A program made the translations under genes and the position numbers. A DNA stretch of 64,000 nucleotides from Hsuehochloa calcarea (lineage: Eukaryota > Streptophyta > Magnoliopsida > Poales > Poaceae): contig CM070598.1 of the NCBI GenBank assembly GCA_036346395.1, positions 4,633,517 through 4,697,516 on the forward strand, written 5' to 3'. How positions within the stretch are numbered: the stretch's first letter is position 1; each line of letters begins with the position of its first letter. The notes under the pieces are model-generated. The model was not told the DNA's origin. It worked only from the letters and a program-made list of their open reading frames with translations, and ran no database searches. Positions 54,650 through 64,000 of this stretch are shown piece by piece.

Positions 54650-54904
54650 GTACAATATTTATCCTAAAATTCGGTCTTCCAATATACTCCTAAGACCGGT
54701 AAAATTTAAAAGGGGTCCTATACTATTTTATACCTTGCCCTTGAAACAAACTCCATCCTCTTGACATCCTTTAGCATGCATCTCCATATGGTTGACTTTG
54801 TCATTAGGACTAAATCTTGTAATCACTTAACAAACATATTAATCATATATTCACATATTGTCATTAATTACCAAAACACATTTTTAGGGGCCTAGATGCT
54901 TTCA
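54650..54904 (-). mobile_element. Inverted SIRE-like LTR start fragment
   Basis: On the minus strand it reads TGAAAGCATCTAGGCCCC, then TGTTTTGGTAATTAATGACA. This is the same kind of LTR start as at 51075 but in the opposite direction. It ends against Copia gag sequence at 54905. Confidence 0.5.
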
Positions 54905-55523
54905 ACCTTAGACTTGTCGCGCGCACCCCCGGATCTACTACCCTCTTTGTCGTTGCGGCCTCCAGTACCGCGCCCACGGGTATCTCACTTGTTGCGATGG
55001 TTGTCACTGCTACTGCTTCTTTTCTTCTCACCGTCGGAGGAAGTTTCGCCTTGCTCCCTCATTTTCATATGCACGAGCCACTCCTCTTTAGTAAGGAGCA
55101 GACGGCCGCCCGAGCCACCGATGTCATCGTTCTCGTACCATTCCTCCACGGACTTGAGCCAACCGGTCAGCTCCTCAATGCACAATGTCTTCAAATCGAG
55201 CAACGTAGCGATCGATATTGCCACCTACGAGTATCTGGGCAGAACAACATGAAGAAATTTCTTAACCACCTTCTCATCTTGAAGCGTGTCGCCCAGAATC
55301 TACAGGTTGTTGACGAGGCCCATGAGTCGCATCGCAAAGTCCTCCATGGACCCATTCTCTTTGAACTTGATGAACTCGAACTCCTTGCACAGCGTCTATG
55401 CCTTGGCCTACCACAGCATTTTCGATGGTACAGCCCGGAGCATGGCAGACAATGTCATCCTATTGTCCAGGTAGTCAGCGTTCCTGGGCTTGATCACGTC
55501 CCACAATCCCTGCGCATGCTGGT
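54905..55523 (-). pseudogene. Copia gag
   Basis: On the minus strand the frames read QGLWDVIKPRNADYLDNRMT, FEFIKFKENGSMEDFAMRLM, LGDTLQDEKVVKKFLHVVLP, then ISIATLLDLKTLCIEELTGW and a basic, Arg/Gly-rich tail. This is the UBN2/DUF4219-type Copia gag (capsid). In-frame stops replace expected residues at several places (for example after MLW and NNL). It is probably the 5' part of the Copia at 48232-51074. The Tat element at 55524 cuts off its N-terminus. Confidence 0.8.
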
Positions 55524-56204
55524 TGTCGACGATCAAATCGCCGATCTTATGAACATATAAATAAAAGAGGAAAAATGTCGTGACTTCGTGGAGTGGATCC
55601 GACTTGCTCTTTATTGCTATGAACTCACGATTACAAACACAGAGTATCTAAAAACACAACACTTTGCTAAGTCTTGCTTGATGTCTTCGCCTCTCTCGAT
55701 GTTACGTGTTACTGCTCGTCTCGTTGTCCCTCTCCTCCACCTTCTATGGTCCCCTTAAATACTTGATGAAGCGGTGGCGATTATCCCACGAAGAGACATT
55801 CGCTGAGGAAGCGGAGCGACGGTCGGTCGGGAAGAGATGGCGCTTGATTTGGTTCTACTAATCGCAGAGCGCTTGGTGAAGATGTCAATCTGCTTGGCGG
55901 TTAATGATTTAGGAGACGTTAATTCATCAACCGTGATAGTGTTGTAATTATGTGGAATATGAAACACGTGATTCATTCATCACATAGTGAGTGGCGTGGT
56001 CGGAGACTCGACCCGACGCTGCTCATAGCTTCATTTAGCACTTACCGTCGTCGTGACTAGGTTTGAGACTTAGTCCGACTGTGTATTTATTATATAACTT
56101 CCGTAATACCTTCGACCGCTTAGGTCGGTGGTTTTAGAAGTTACGACCACGAAGCGTATGGTCTTTATCATATATTAAGATAATATATGAAATTTTAATC
56201 CTCA
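55524..56204 (-). mobile_element. Tat element 3' LTR
   Basis: It begins TGTCGACGATCAAATCG and ends TTTTAATCCTCA (minus strand TGAGGATTAAAA...CGTCGACA). The left flank CTGGT (55519-55523) should recur at the far end, outside the window. The right side leads into element sequence. Confidence 0.8.
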
Positions 56205-56518
56205 ACGGCTAGCCTCAGAACTTTTAAATGAATGTTGGTCGATGCGGACACGTTCTTGATGCAATCATATCGAATGCACCTCTCATTAAATGCCGTGGGA
56301 TTCGAGGCGGTCTCAGTATTCATTTTAAAGTTGAGAAACCGCTTGGAAAAAGGAAAAGCCTTTCTATCCGCCAGCAAAAAGGTATTTGCCGTTGGACTTC
56401 TCGCAGATCGCCATCTGATGAAATGCCTATAAAACGACCCGGTGAGTGCTTTAAACCTTTACGCCTCTATCTCCAAGAAAATCTTCCTTGAGTTCTTCAC
56501 CCAAAAAAGGAAAGTATC

Positions 56519-59136
56519 ATGTCGGACCTCATCGCAAACTGGTCGATCTCCGATCTGAGCGAAAAAAGATTGAAGAGTTTGGAGAAGGCTGGGTTGTTAC
56601 CCGACAGGAGTTTGATCTTTGGAGATCGGCTTTGGAGAGCATCGCCTGCTACGAGGAGGAGAGATCCCAGTGTTCCTCGCGTATGTTGAGTGCGGGCTCA
56701 AGCTTCCAGCACATCCTTTTCTTTCTCAAGTGCTGGAGTTTTATGAGGTTGAGTTCATCAACCTTGCTCCCAACGCCATTGCAAACCTAAGCATCTTCGT
56801 CTACCTCTGCGAAGCGTACTTGGGGATTCCACCGTCGATGGAACTCTTCAAGTACTACTATCGGATGGCTAATCTGAAGAAAACGACCAGACCCACAGGG
56901 AATGTACCTTAAGGCTTCATGACGGCAAGTCTGACGAGTATATTCGTATGTACTCGAAGTCTTCTTGGTCGTCATGGAAGAAAAGCTGGTTCTACATGAA
57001 GGTTACGCGAGAAGACGGCCTGTATTACAGCGGTAAGAAGGCGATCGAGAACTCACGTTAGCGTTCCTCCTCAAAGAAGGAGGGGGAAGTTGGGAGATGG
57101 GTTGAGGCTATCCATCTCTTGAGTGTCGTGGGTTTAACCTCCCGACACGTTGTGAGACTTTTCCATTAGGAGGATTAGTCCTTTAAAGACCGAGGCACGC
57201 TCGATGCTCGTTCATTGGTGGCGATGACGCTACGGGGATTCTCGATCGAGTAATTTTTAGAAAATACCGACCAGTTTATTTTGCGAGTTGATCATTTTTC
57301 GCAAAACTAAGATCTTTCATTTGCATTTGCAGTCTTGTCTTCTGAGGACGTCAGAAATAGGATCAAAACGATCTGTGCTGGCGAACCTGATGACAAGGCT
57401 AGCTTTCCTTTAATCCTAGCACTTGTTAGTGCCGAGGAGAGGACCGAAAGACTTAGGGTAAGTGTATTAACTTCTTTTCACCTTTGCAGTTATTTTCGAT
57501 CAGTTTTAATCATCTTTATGTGTAGTTGGTCGGACTCAAGATCAACGAGGCTACGGAGACATGTGAGCCTATTGATTATCCGACCAGTCTTGTGATCGCT
57601 GAGGGCAGCGGTCACGCTGAGGTAAGCAACTAAAAGAAATAACCTCTGCAAGATGAAGTATATTCTTCACCTGATTAACTTTGTTTGTTAATACAGGCGG
57701 CAATCACTGAGTCTCGTCTAGTTGTCTATGAGACAGCTGTTCCTGAGACCAGTGAAACTACACTTTCTGATCCAGGAGTCAGGGACCTTGCCCTTGACCA
57801 GATGGTCGAGAATATTACTTCTGATCTCCTGATCGGGAGTGTAGAGAATACAATTGAACCTACCAGTTCGGAACTGGTGGGAACAATTGGAAAGAAGAGA
57901 AAAACAGGCGCAACAGATTTTAAGCCAGCGCGCTATAAGATCAAGACTAAGAAAACAACCAGGTATGTACAATTTTATACGAAAAACATACCTCATATAT
58001 CCCAAGTAGAATTGAACTTTGTGTTTCTCTTGTGCAGATCTGCTGAATCCCTGGTCGCTTCCGACCAATCCCATTCAACAGATCAGGCGATCGGAGGTAG
58101 TTCTGGCCATTGTCTTCCTCAGGTAGGACATTTTGAGGATGACGTGGTTGGAGGAGCCCCCGAGCAAACTTTGGTTCTGGAAACTGAGCTAGATCCCGTA
58201 ATAGTCACTATGCCGGCAACGGAGGTAGAGACCATTGCTGATCTTCCACAGGTTCCAGTACCTGAAGGTCATCCCTCCAAAACTAACAAGTTTCCTTTCT
58301 CAACTCGATTTGCCGCGAGTAAGGAACTTGATGATTATTAGGGGAGAATATCGGATCGCTTGACGCAGGCGAAGTCCGATAAAATTTATACCGATTACAA
58401 CGATGTCGTAATTCGAGTAAGTGTCTTCAATCTTCTCCATAACCTTTCTTGAGGTTTTCAATAAGATTTATGGAAGAAATGCTCCTTATGCAGCATATGA
58501 TCGAAAACCTCGCTATGGTCGGAGGACTAACCGAGCGAGTTAGGATATTAGAAGAAAAACACTCTGAGATAGAAAGTAAGAGTTCTTCTTCTTTTTTCCT
58601 TATTAAGACTTTCCTTTTATTCATTCTCCCTTATCAGAGATTCTTTTGATAGATTTAGAGAAAATAAAAGAAGATGCTTTGGTTGAAAAGGCCAGAAGAA
58701 TAAAGCTTGAAGAAGAACTTCAGGCTAAAAACCGGTCGATCGAAGTCTTGACGACCAGTAATAAAAAGCTTCTGGATGATTCTAGAAAGAGAGAGGAAGG
58801 TAACTGGTCGTAGCCATGACTCAATACATCTTCCAATCTTTTTACTTAATACTTGCTTTGTCTATGCAGAACAAAAACAAGCATTGACCAGAGTGAAGAA
58901 AGCTCTGGAATTTGAGCAAGACAAGGGGGCGGCTCTCGTGCTTAGCTTGGACGAGAAAATCACCTCTTGCTTTGGCAAAGCTGAAAGCTTCCGACCCATC
59001 AACTAACCTTCAAGCCATCGAAGAGGATTTCAACTGCTTACCTGCAGAGGCAAATCAGATCATCGCAGAGATGAAACCTCTAGGCGAAAAGGTCGCAGAA
59101 GAGATGGAAGTCGGATCTCCATCTAGCAGTAGTTAG
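56519..59136 (+). CDS. Spliced antisense gene of the Tat element ('putative gypsy type transposon' family)
   Basis: The start ATGTCGGACCTCATC leads to MSDLIANWSISDLSEKRLKS. After a frameshift near 56620 comes VECGLKLPAHPFLSQVLEFY, PNAIANLSIFVYLCEAYLGI and KSWFYMKVTREDG. This matches the plant family known as putative gypsy type transposon (PF04195). Downstream exons with GT-AG borders are 57333-57457, 57526-57621, 57697-57962, 58038-58417, about 58495-58574 and about 58649-58799. A final part ends at 59136 and is Glu/Lys-rich and probably coiled-coil. Stops at 56910, near 57058 and at 58339 mean this copy is probably inactive. It is transcribed, if at all, opposite to pol, so element splicing would not remove its introns. 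The function of the family is unknown. Confidence 0.7.
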
Positions 59137-59970
59137 TTTAGGCATTCTCTAGTAGTTTAGCTGCAGGAAAAAAACAATGCATACAATGTAAAGACTTACC
59201 TTTCTCTTATCAAAATGGAAAAATTCTTTTATTCATCCGGGTCGACTTTGTGAATTTATGTCTTATCTAGCCCCCGACTGTTATATAGTAGAAGATCTTT
59301 ACTATATAATAGTACTACCTGAGGCCAAGAATATAAATCCAAATCTCAACCATTACTTGTAAGCATGTATTGATCGGTAAAAAACTGATCGTGGTAATAC
59401 TAGGAAACCTTTATGGTCGGAACCGTGTAGGTTTCGGCTAGTTGTAAATCTATTTTTAATGATCGAAGTACTTTACTAAGACAACATATGGTCGGAAAAA
59501 ATAAAGAATTCTCCTTGATAAGAGGAAAAAACATAAAAAACATATGCTAAAAGTAGACAAGTGGTTTTACTTCTATGCGATGCTCAATACTGGTCGGAAT
59601 GAACCTAGCTAGGAAATAAAGGTATAAAATACATTTCGCAAGACGTGCTCATGCTCTTAGTCCGACCGGCGGGGGGATCGAGGAAAAGACCGTCGCTAGG
59701 AAGCTCCTTCCAGTGGGCGGAACCACGTGCGAAAAAGGAGAGACTTCGACTAGGAGGTTTTCCGTGTCCCGACCAGTAGCCAAACAAGAGTAGAACATAA
59801 TTTTGAAACATAAACTATACGCTTTATAATCCAGAGCATACGAACCGCAGTCGACCAGGATTAGGCAACGTCAAATAAATAACATCACTCGCTACTCCAA
59901 ATTCAATTATCATGTTTAAAAGAATTTAAACGAAATGAAACGAAATGAAATGAAAGAAATAAAGAAAAGA
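59137..59970. other. Unassigned region between antisense gene and integrase
   Basis: AT-rich, with repeated GGTCGGAA(T) words and an AAACGAAATGAAACGAAATG tract near 59930-59955. No domain was seen. It probably holds the 3' end of both opposed transcripts. Confidence 0.45.
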
Positions 59971-61200
59971 TTAAACAAAGAACTTACGCAATTGGTCAAT
60001 GTTCCATGAATTTGACAAAACCCTGCCGTCTGACATGGCTAATCGTGATCGAGCCTCGCCTGCAACTTCGACCACAGTGTAAGGACCTTCCCATTTAGGG
60101 GAAAGCTTATTGCGCCCTACTTGGCTCTGAATTTTTCTGAGAACCAGATCACCTACAGATAGGTTGCGAGGTTGCACCTTACGATTGTAGTACCTTCGCA
60201 TGGCTTGTTGGTAGATTGCCGAACGAATCAAGGCTTGGTTCCGCTGTTTCAAGGAAATTGATATCGCCGAAGTCGATGTTCTTCCCGATTGCTTAAGTTA
60301 AAACAATCGGTGCAGCAGAGCCAATTTTAATTCGAGGAAGCATAGCTTGGCCCCATAAACCAAAAAGAAAGGTGTTTCACCGGCCGCACGATCGTCGTGG
60401 TCCGACAAACCCATAAAAAAGAAGGAAGTTCTTGAACCCAAGCCCTCGACCGCTTTATTAAGCGGTCGAATACTCGCGCTTTATCCTCGTATTAGGATAC
60501 CATTGGCACGCCGATCGCTTCCATTGCTCGTGGATGAGCCACGAAGCGAAATGGATTTTGATTCCTAGTTCTTCGCATTCGAGAAATTACCGCTGAGAAC
60601 TGGTACCAGATTATCGATGATGATACGATTGGGTACACCAAATCGTAATCACATTTTTGTTATGAACCTCTTAGCGGCTTGCTTGTAACTTTACAACTGG
60701 CTCGGCTTTGATCCATTTTGTAAATGTGTCAATCATGACGAACAGAATTGAAGCCCCGGTGCTCTTGGGAATGGTCCTAATGTCCAGTCCCAGTTGCAAA
60801 AGGCCAAGAAAGAGGATTGTTTGCAAAGCTTGTGCCGGTTGATGTACTTGTCGGCTATGAAATCGACATTGTCGCGCTTCGTCACGAGCTCTTTTGCATC
60901 ATGAAGGGCGATTGGCGAAGAGTATCCTTGCTCGAAGGCCTTACCGACTGAGGTTACAGAGGAATGATGTGCTCCACAGACTCCTTCATGAATTTCGTTA
61001 GCAACTTAATGCCACCGATTGAGATATGCATCTCATCAACACTCCATGAGATCCTCGCTTATACAAGGTACGCTCGATTAGAGTGTATGATTTGGCCTTT
61101 AGTGCTATACGATCACCTCGCATCATCTTCGTGAATTAGGTCATGTTGAAGATAATTGTAGATCGACGTCATCCGCTCTCTACCTTGATCGTCACCGATC
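59971..61200 (-). pseudogene. Tat integrase, heavily frameshifted
   Basis: The C-terminus is open (59971-60252: RRYYNRKVQPRNLSVGDLVL, NKLSPKWEGPYTVVEVAGEA, SNSWNIDQLRKFF), the usual end of Tat integrase. Upstream, pieces such as FGVPN, DN, LGIKIHFAS and ANGILIRGIKARVF in mixed frames mark the catalytic core. Frame changes occur every 20-60 bases from 60250 to 61200. Confidence 0.7.
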
Positions 61201-61246
61201 CGTGGAGCATCTAAGTTATCGAGTCAATAGGATTGACTGATGTAAA

Positions 61247-62100
61247 CTATCGATGTTCTCGGAATGCTCGACCACCGAGGGTGAATCGAGTTGCTCGAGA
61301 AAAACTCCCTGGGACGGCTGACCTAGTAGAGGCCATCCGCGCTAACCGATCTGCTAGAAAGTTCTCCTTTCTAGGAATATGTTGGATCCGAAACCAAGAA
61401 GTGCTTTTCAATTTCCGTACTTTCGCCGATAGGAAGACATCTTGGTACTCGAGCATTGGTACTCTTTCCTACTTGATTCGCTACTAGTTGAGAATCGCCT
61501 TCACTAGCAATTTGCGAATCCGGAGCTTAACGAGTGCTCGAAAACCCGCCAAAGAAACCTTCGTACTCGCCACATTGTTTGTAGCAGAAAGTTAAACCGA
61601 CGGCATACGTGATGTGTTCGCGGTAGGGGATATCAAGACGACTCCGATTTCGATCCTTTAAGCATTAAGGAACCGCAAAGTACATTGTCCACTCGTCGTG
61701 GCGCTCGTACTCAGGTCCCCGCTTAGATTCCGGGTTTGTCCACTCGGCAATGAATTCTGCTATTGCCTGAGACTTTATAGCTGTTCGTGAGATGAAATGG
61801 AGGTCGAACGTCCCTAGTTCCACCGCCATTTTGCTATTCGTCCCGATGATTCCCTATTTCCAAGGAGTTGACCTAAGGGATATCCAGTAGGTACGACCAC
61901 TTTGTGGGCCTGAAAGTAATGCCTTAGTTTCCTTGAAACCATAAGGAGACTATAAAGCAACTTTTGTACCTGTGGATATTTTTCCTTTGGCCCATGTAAG
62001 ACTTCGCACGTAATATCTTTGGTCGTTGGGCGTTTTCACGGTTCACGACCAAGACACCGACCGAACGACTTGTGGCGTTGCGAAACCACGTAAATCAACA
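61247..62100 (-). pseudogene. Tat RNase H region
   Basis: 61456-61247 reads LKSTSWFRIQHIPRKENFLA, DRLARMAS, the end of RNase H as found in Tat elements (IPRxEN..AD.LA). The upstream part to 62100 is broken by many small indels and can only be placed by its position between RT and integrase. Confidence 0.6.
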
Positions 62101-62174
62101 ATGTTTCCGGTTTTGGAGAGACTAGGACCGGCACTCGTAAAGGTACTCTTTGAGTTTTTCAAAGGCATTGTTCG

Positions 62175-62909
62175 CTACATCGTCCATTCAAACTTCCATG
62201 TTTCAAGAAGTTTAAAGAAAGGTAGTCCTTTTTCCCCTAACCTGGCTATGAAACGACTTAGCGCTGCCATATAACCAGTTAGCTTCTGGACTTCCTTCTT
62301 CGTGGTCGGGGGGCGGCGCATCTGATGGATGGCCGATATCTTTGCTGGGTTTGCCTCGATACCTCTAGCCGAAACTAGGAAACCGAAAGCGCTTTCCAAA
62401 TGAAACTCAGAACACACACTTCTCGGATTCAACTTGAGGTTATGTCTTCTCAAGTTATTGAAAGTCTCTTTAAGGTCAAGCATATGATCGCCGGAGTTGA
62501 CACTTTTTACTACCAAGTCATCAACGTAGGCTTCCAAATTTCGACCTATTTGTGGGCTGAAGGTTTTCTGCATTAATCTTTGAAAAGTGGCACCAGCATT
62601 TTTGAGACCAAATGGCATTTTTACATAACAGTAAGTGCCAAATGGAGTGATGAAGGAAGTTTTCTCTTCATCTTCTTTACTCATACTAATCTGGTGGTAC
62701 CCTGAGTAGGCATCTAAAAAACTTAATAACTCACACCCGGAGGTAGAGTCTACAAGTTGATCAATGCGAGGAAGGGGAAAATCGTCCTTCGGACAAGCTT
62801 TATTAAGATCTGTGAAGTCTATACACATCCTCCATTTCCCATTACTCTTCCTAACCATTACAGGATTAGCGAGCCACCGAGGGTGATGTACTTCATTTAA
62901 TAAATCCAA
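62175..62909 (-). CDS. Tat reverse transcriptase (partial, open)
   Basis: A clean 244-codon stretch covers the RT palm. It shows ANPVMVRKSNGKWRMCIDFT, DLNKACPKDDFPLPRIDQLV, SFLDAYSGYHQISMSKEDEE, MPFGLKNAGATFQRLMQKTF and the catalytic EAYVDDLVVKS. It continues through LKLNPRSVCSEF, LVSARGIEANPAKISAI and VQKLTGYMAALSRFI. All catalytic Asp residues are present. The neighbouring domains are frameshifted, so the element as a whole is not intact here. Confidence 0.88.
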   Translation of the reverse strand: MDLLNEVHHPRWLANPVMVRKSNGKWRMCIDFTDLNKACPKDDFPLPRIDQLVDSTSGCELLSFLDAYSGYHQISMSKEDEEKTSFITPFGTYCYVKMPFGLKNAGATFQRLMQKTFSPQIGRNLEAYVDDLVVKSVNSGDHMLDLKETFNNLRRHNLKLNPRSVCSEFHLESAFGFLVSARGIEANPAKISAIHQMRRPPTTKKEVQKLTGYMAALSRFIARLGEKGLPFFKLLETWKFEWTM

Positions 62910-63976
62910 CCTTTAAGAGCTTGTCAATCTCGATCGATGGCGCCCTTCCGGTCGGGTGCGAAACGTCTGAGCTTCTGCTTGACCGGATGTTGTCAGGCTG
63001 GAGCGCTAGCCTGTGCTCGATCACCTCCCTGGGGACTCCGGGCATGTCAGATGGTTACCATGCGAATACATCCTTGTTTGCTCGGAGGAAGGAGACGAGC
63101 GACTCTTCCTATTTAGGATTGAGTCCTACTCCGATCAGCACCTTTAGTGAGGATCCACCATCATTGCTTGACATGGCGTTCCCTGAAGAAGCGCCTTTGT
63201 CGAGTAGAACCTCTTTAGTCCGTCGGATGGTTTGGGCGTTATCTTGGAGTCCGGAGTGCTTGACACGCATGGATGATGAGTCGAATTTCGGTCAGTAGCT
63301 CATCGACCAGTTCTAAAGACCTTCGATCACATGCGTATGCCATTTTGCGATCTCCACGAACCATGATCACACCTTTCGGTCCTGGCATTTTCAAACTTTG
63401 ATACCCGTAGTGCGTGGCTATCAAGAATTTTGCTAACGCCGACGACCAAGAATTCCATTATATGCGGTTTCAAATCAACCACGTCAAATGAAATCTTTTC
63501 CGTTCGGAAGTTATCAGACTTCCAAGCGTGTAAGCAAGGATACTTGTCCTATCGGTTTAGCGGAGAACCGTGAACTATGCCATGAAAGGCGATTTCACCG
63601 GTTTTACTTTTGATCCGGGAACACGCATATCTTCTAAAGCTCCTAAAATAAGATATTTAAAGAGCTACCACCGCCTATCAAAACTCGATTGACTTTGCAA
63701 TTATTAATAGTAGGTTCTACGATAATAGGGAACCTACCCGGCCGAGTTGATGAGACGAGGCAATCTTCTTTCTTTGAAGAAGATCACGATCCGACCACCT
63801 TGATGGTTTGGTAATGATCGAAGGTTCCGATAGGTTGACCTCTCGCTCCATGGCTTTCGGATGACGGCGTGAGTCGTATGAAGAAGAACCTCCAAGATCA
63901 TATTGACCGTCTTGTGAGGCTCCGGTACTCCATCTCTTCGCCGCCATCCTTGTCCTTTTGGAACTTGTTTCCCCAA
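62910..63976 (-). pseudogene. Tat protease-RT linker and upstream pol
   Basis: 63424-63239 reads YGYQSLKMPGPKGVIMVRGD, then ACDRRSLELVDELL. This is the conserved linker between protease and RT in Tat elements. 63976-63717 is a further fragment with the PSRWSDRDL-type segment preceding the protease. Frameshifts separate them. The gag is not in the window. Confidence 0.65.
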
Positions 63977-64000
63977 CTCCTGGATTGCGAAGTGGGCCTT

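Larger units (their letters stand above)
55524..64000 (-). mobile_element. Tat-lineage Ty3/Gypsy element with antisense gene (continues beyond window)
   Basis: On the minus strand the order is (gag/)protease, RT, RNase H, integrase, then a non-pol region with an opposite-strand gene, then the 3' LTR at 55524-56204. RT with a WMRVDIFTD-like lead, EAYVDDLVVKS, and an extra region between integrase and 3' LTR point to the Tat group. The 5' LTR and most of gag lie beyond 64000. The element sits inside Copia gag. Confidence 0.85.

Noticed and set aside
54896..55560. Plus-strand frames of 118 and 187 codons
   Set aside because: They are complements of the Copia gag, which has the conserved motifs on the minus strand.
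1..64000. CRISPR arrays, bacterial operons, tRNA or rRNA genes
   Set aside because: No regularly spaced identical repeats with unique spacers, no clover-leaf or rRNA sequence noticed. Intron-containing genes and plant retroelements rule out a prokaryotic origin.

Overview
This window is nuclear DNA from a grass. The two host genes have plant-type GT-AG introns, the intergenic DNA is almost entirely nested LTR retrotransposons of plant lineages (Copia, CR-chromodomain Gypsy, Tat-type Gypsy) with hAT and MITE copies, and the LTR sequences look like those of rice and its relatives. I infer Oryza or a close genus; the sequence alone does not fix the species.

Layout. Positions 1-1250 hold a broken Gypsy gag and an LTR-like tail. 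Positions 1413-8791 (+) hold ten exons of a DDT/WHIM-type chromatin protein most like plant DDR4; its 5' exons are missing, and intron 5 carries a 2.1 kb hAT transposon. Positions 9618-13060 hold a decayed minus-strand Copia with a 128 bp LTR. It abuts a SIRE-like LTR fragment (to 14734) and a solo Tat-family LTR (15370-16117). Positions 16891-25365 (+) hold a complete 12-exon DEAD-box RNA helicase of the HAS1/DDX18 type (ribosome biogenesis), with telo-box and site II promoter motifs. Its third intron contains a ~4.3 kb inverted repeat and a hAT MITE. Positions 25366-29803 are intergenic, with AT-rich tandem repeats and MITE-like sequences.

Positions 29804-49888 form a compound structure. 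A young chromodomain Gypsy with 3.7 kb LTRs (about 32712-47025, minus strand) sits between two copies of a ~2.9 kb segment that includes the 3' half of a Copia element (29804-32711 and 47026-49888). The second copy continues into the rest of that Copia (to 51074, then gag at 54905-55523). This Copia is interrupted by a SIRE-like LTR block rich in tandem and palindromic repeats, which itself holds a second solo Tat LTR (52253-52905, perfect 5 bp TSD). A Tat-lineage Gypsy (55524 to beyond the right edge, minus strand) was inserted into the Copia gag. It carries, on the opposite strand, a multi-exon gene related to the plant 'putative gypsy type transposon' family.

The two host genes show no functional link beyond nuclear roles: one is chromatin-associated and the other nucleolar. 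The most notable features are the duplication-flanked chromovirus, the long inverted repeat inside a transcribed housekeeping intron, the spliced antisense gene in the Tat element, and palindromic repeat arrays inside solo LTRs. Many frameshifts in the retroelements fall at CTG/CAG-type sites and may partly be consensus errors.
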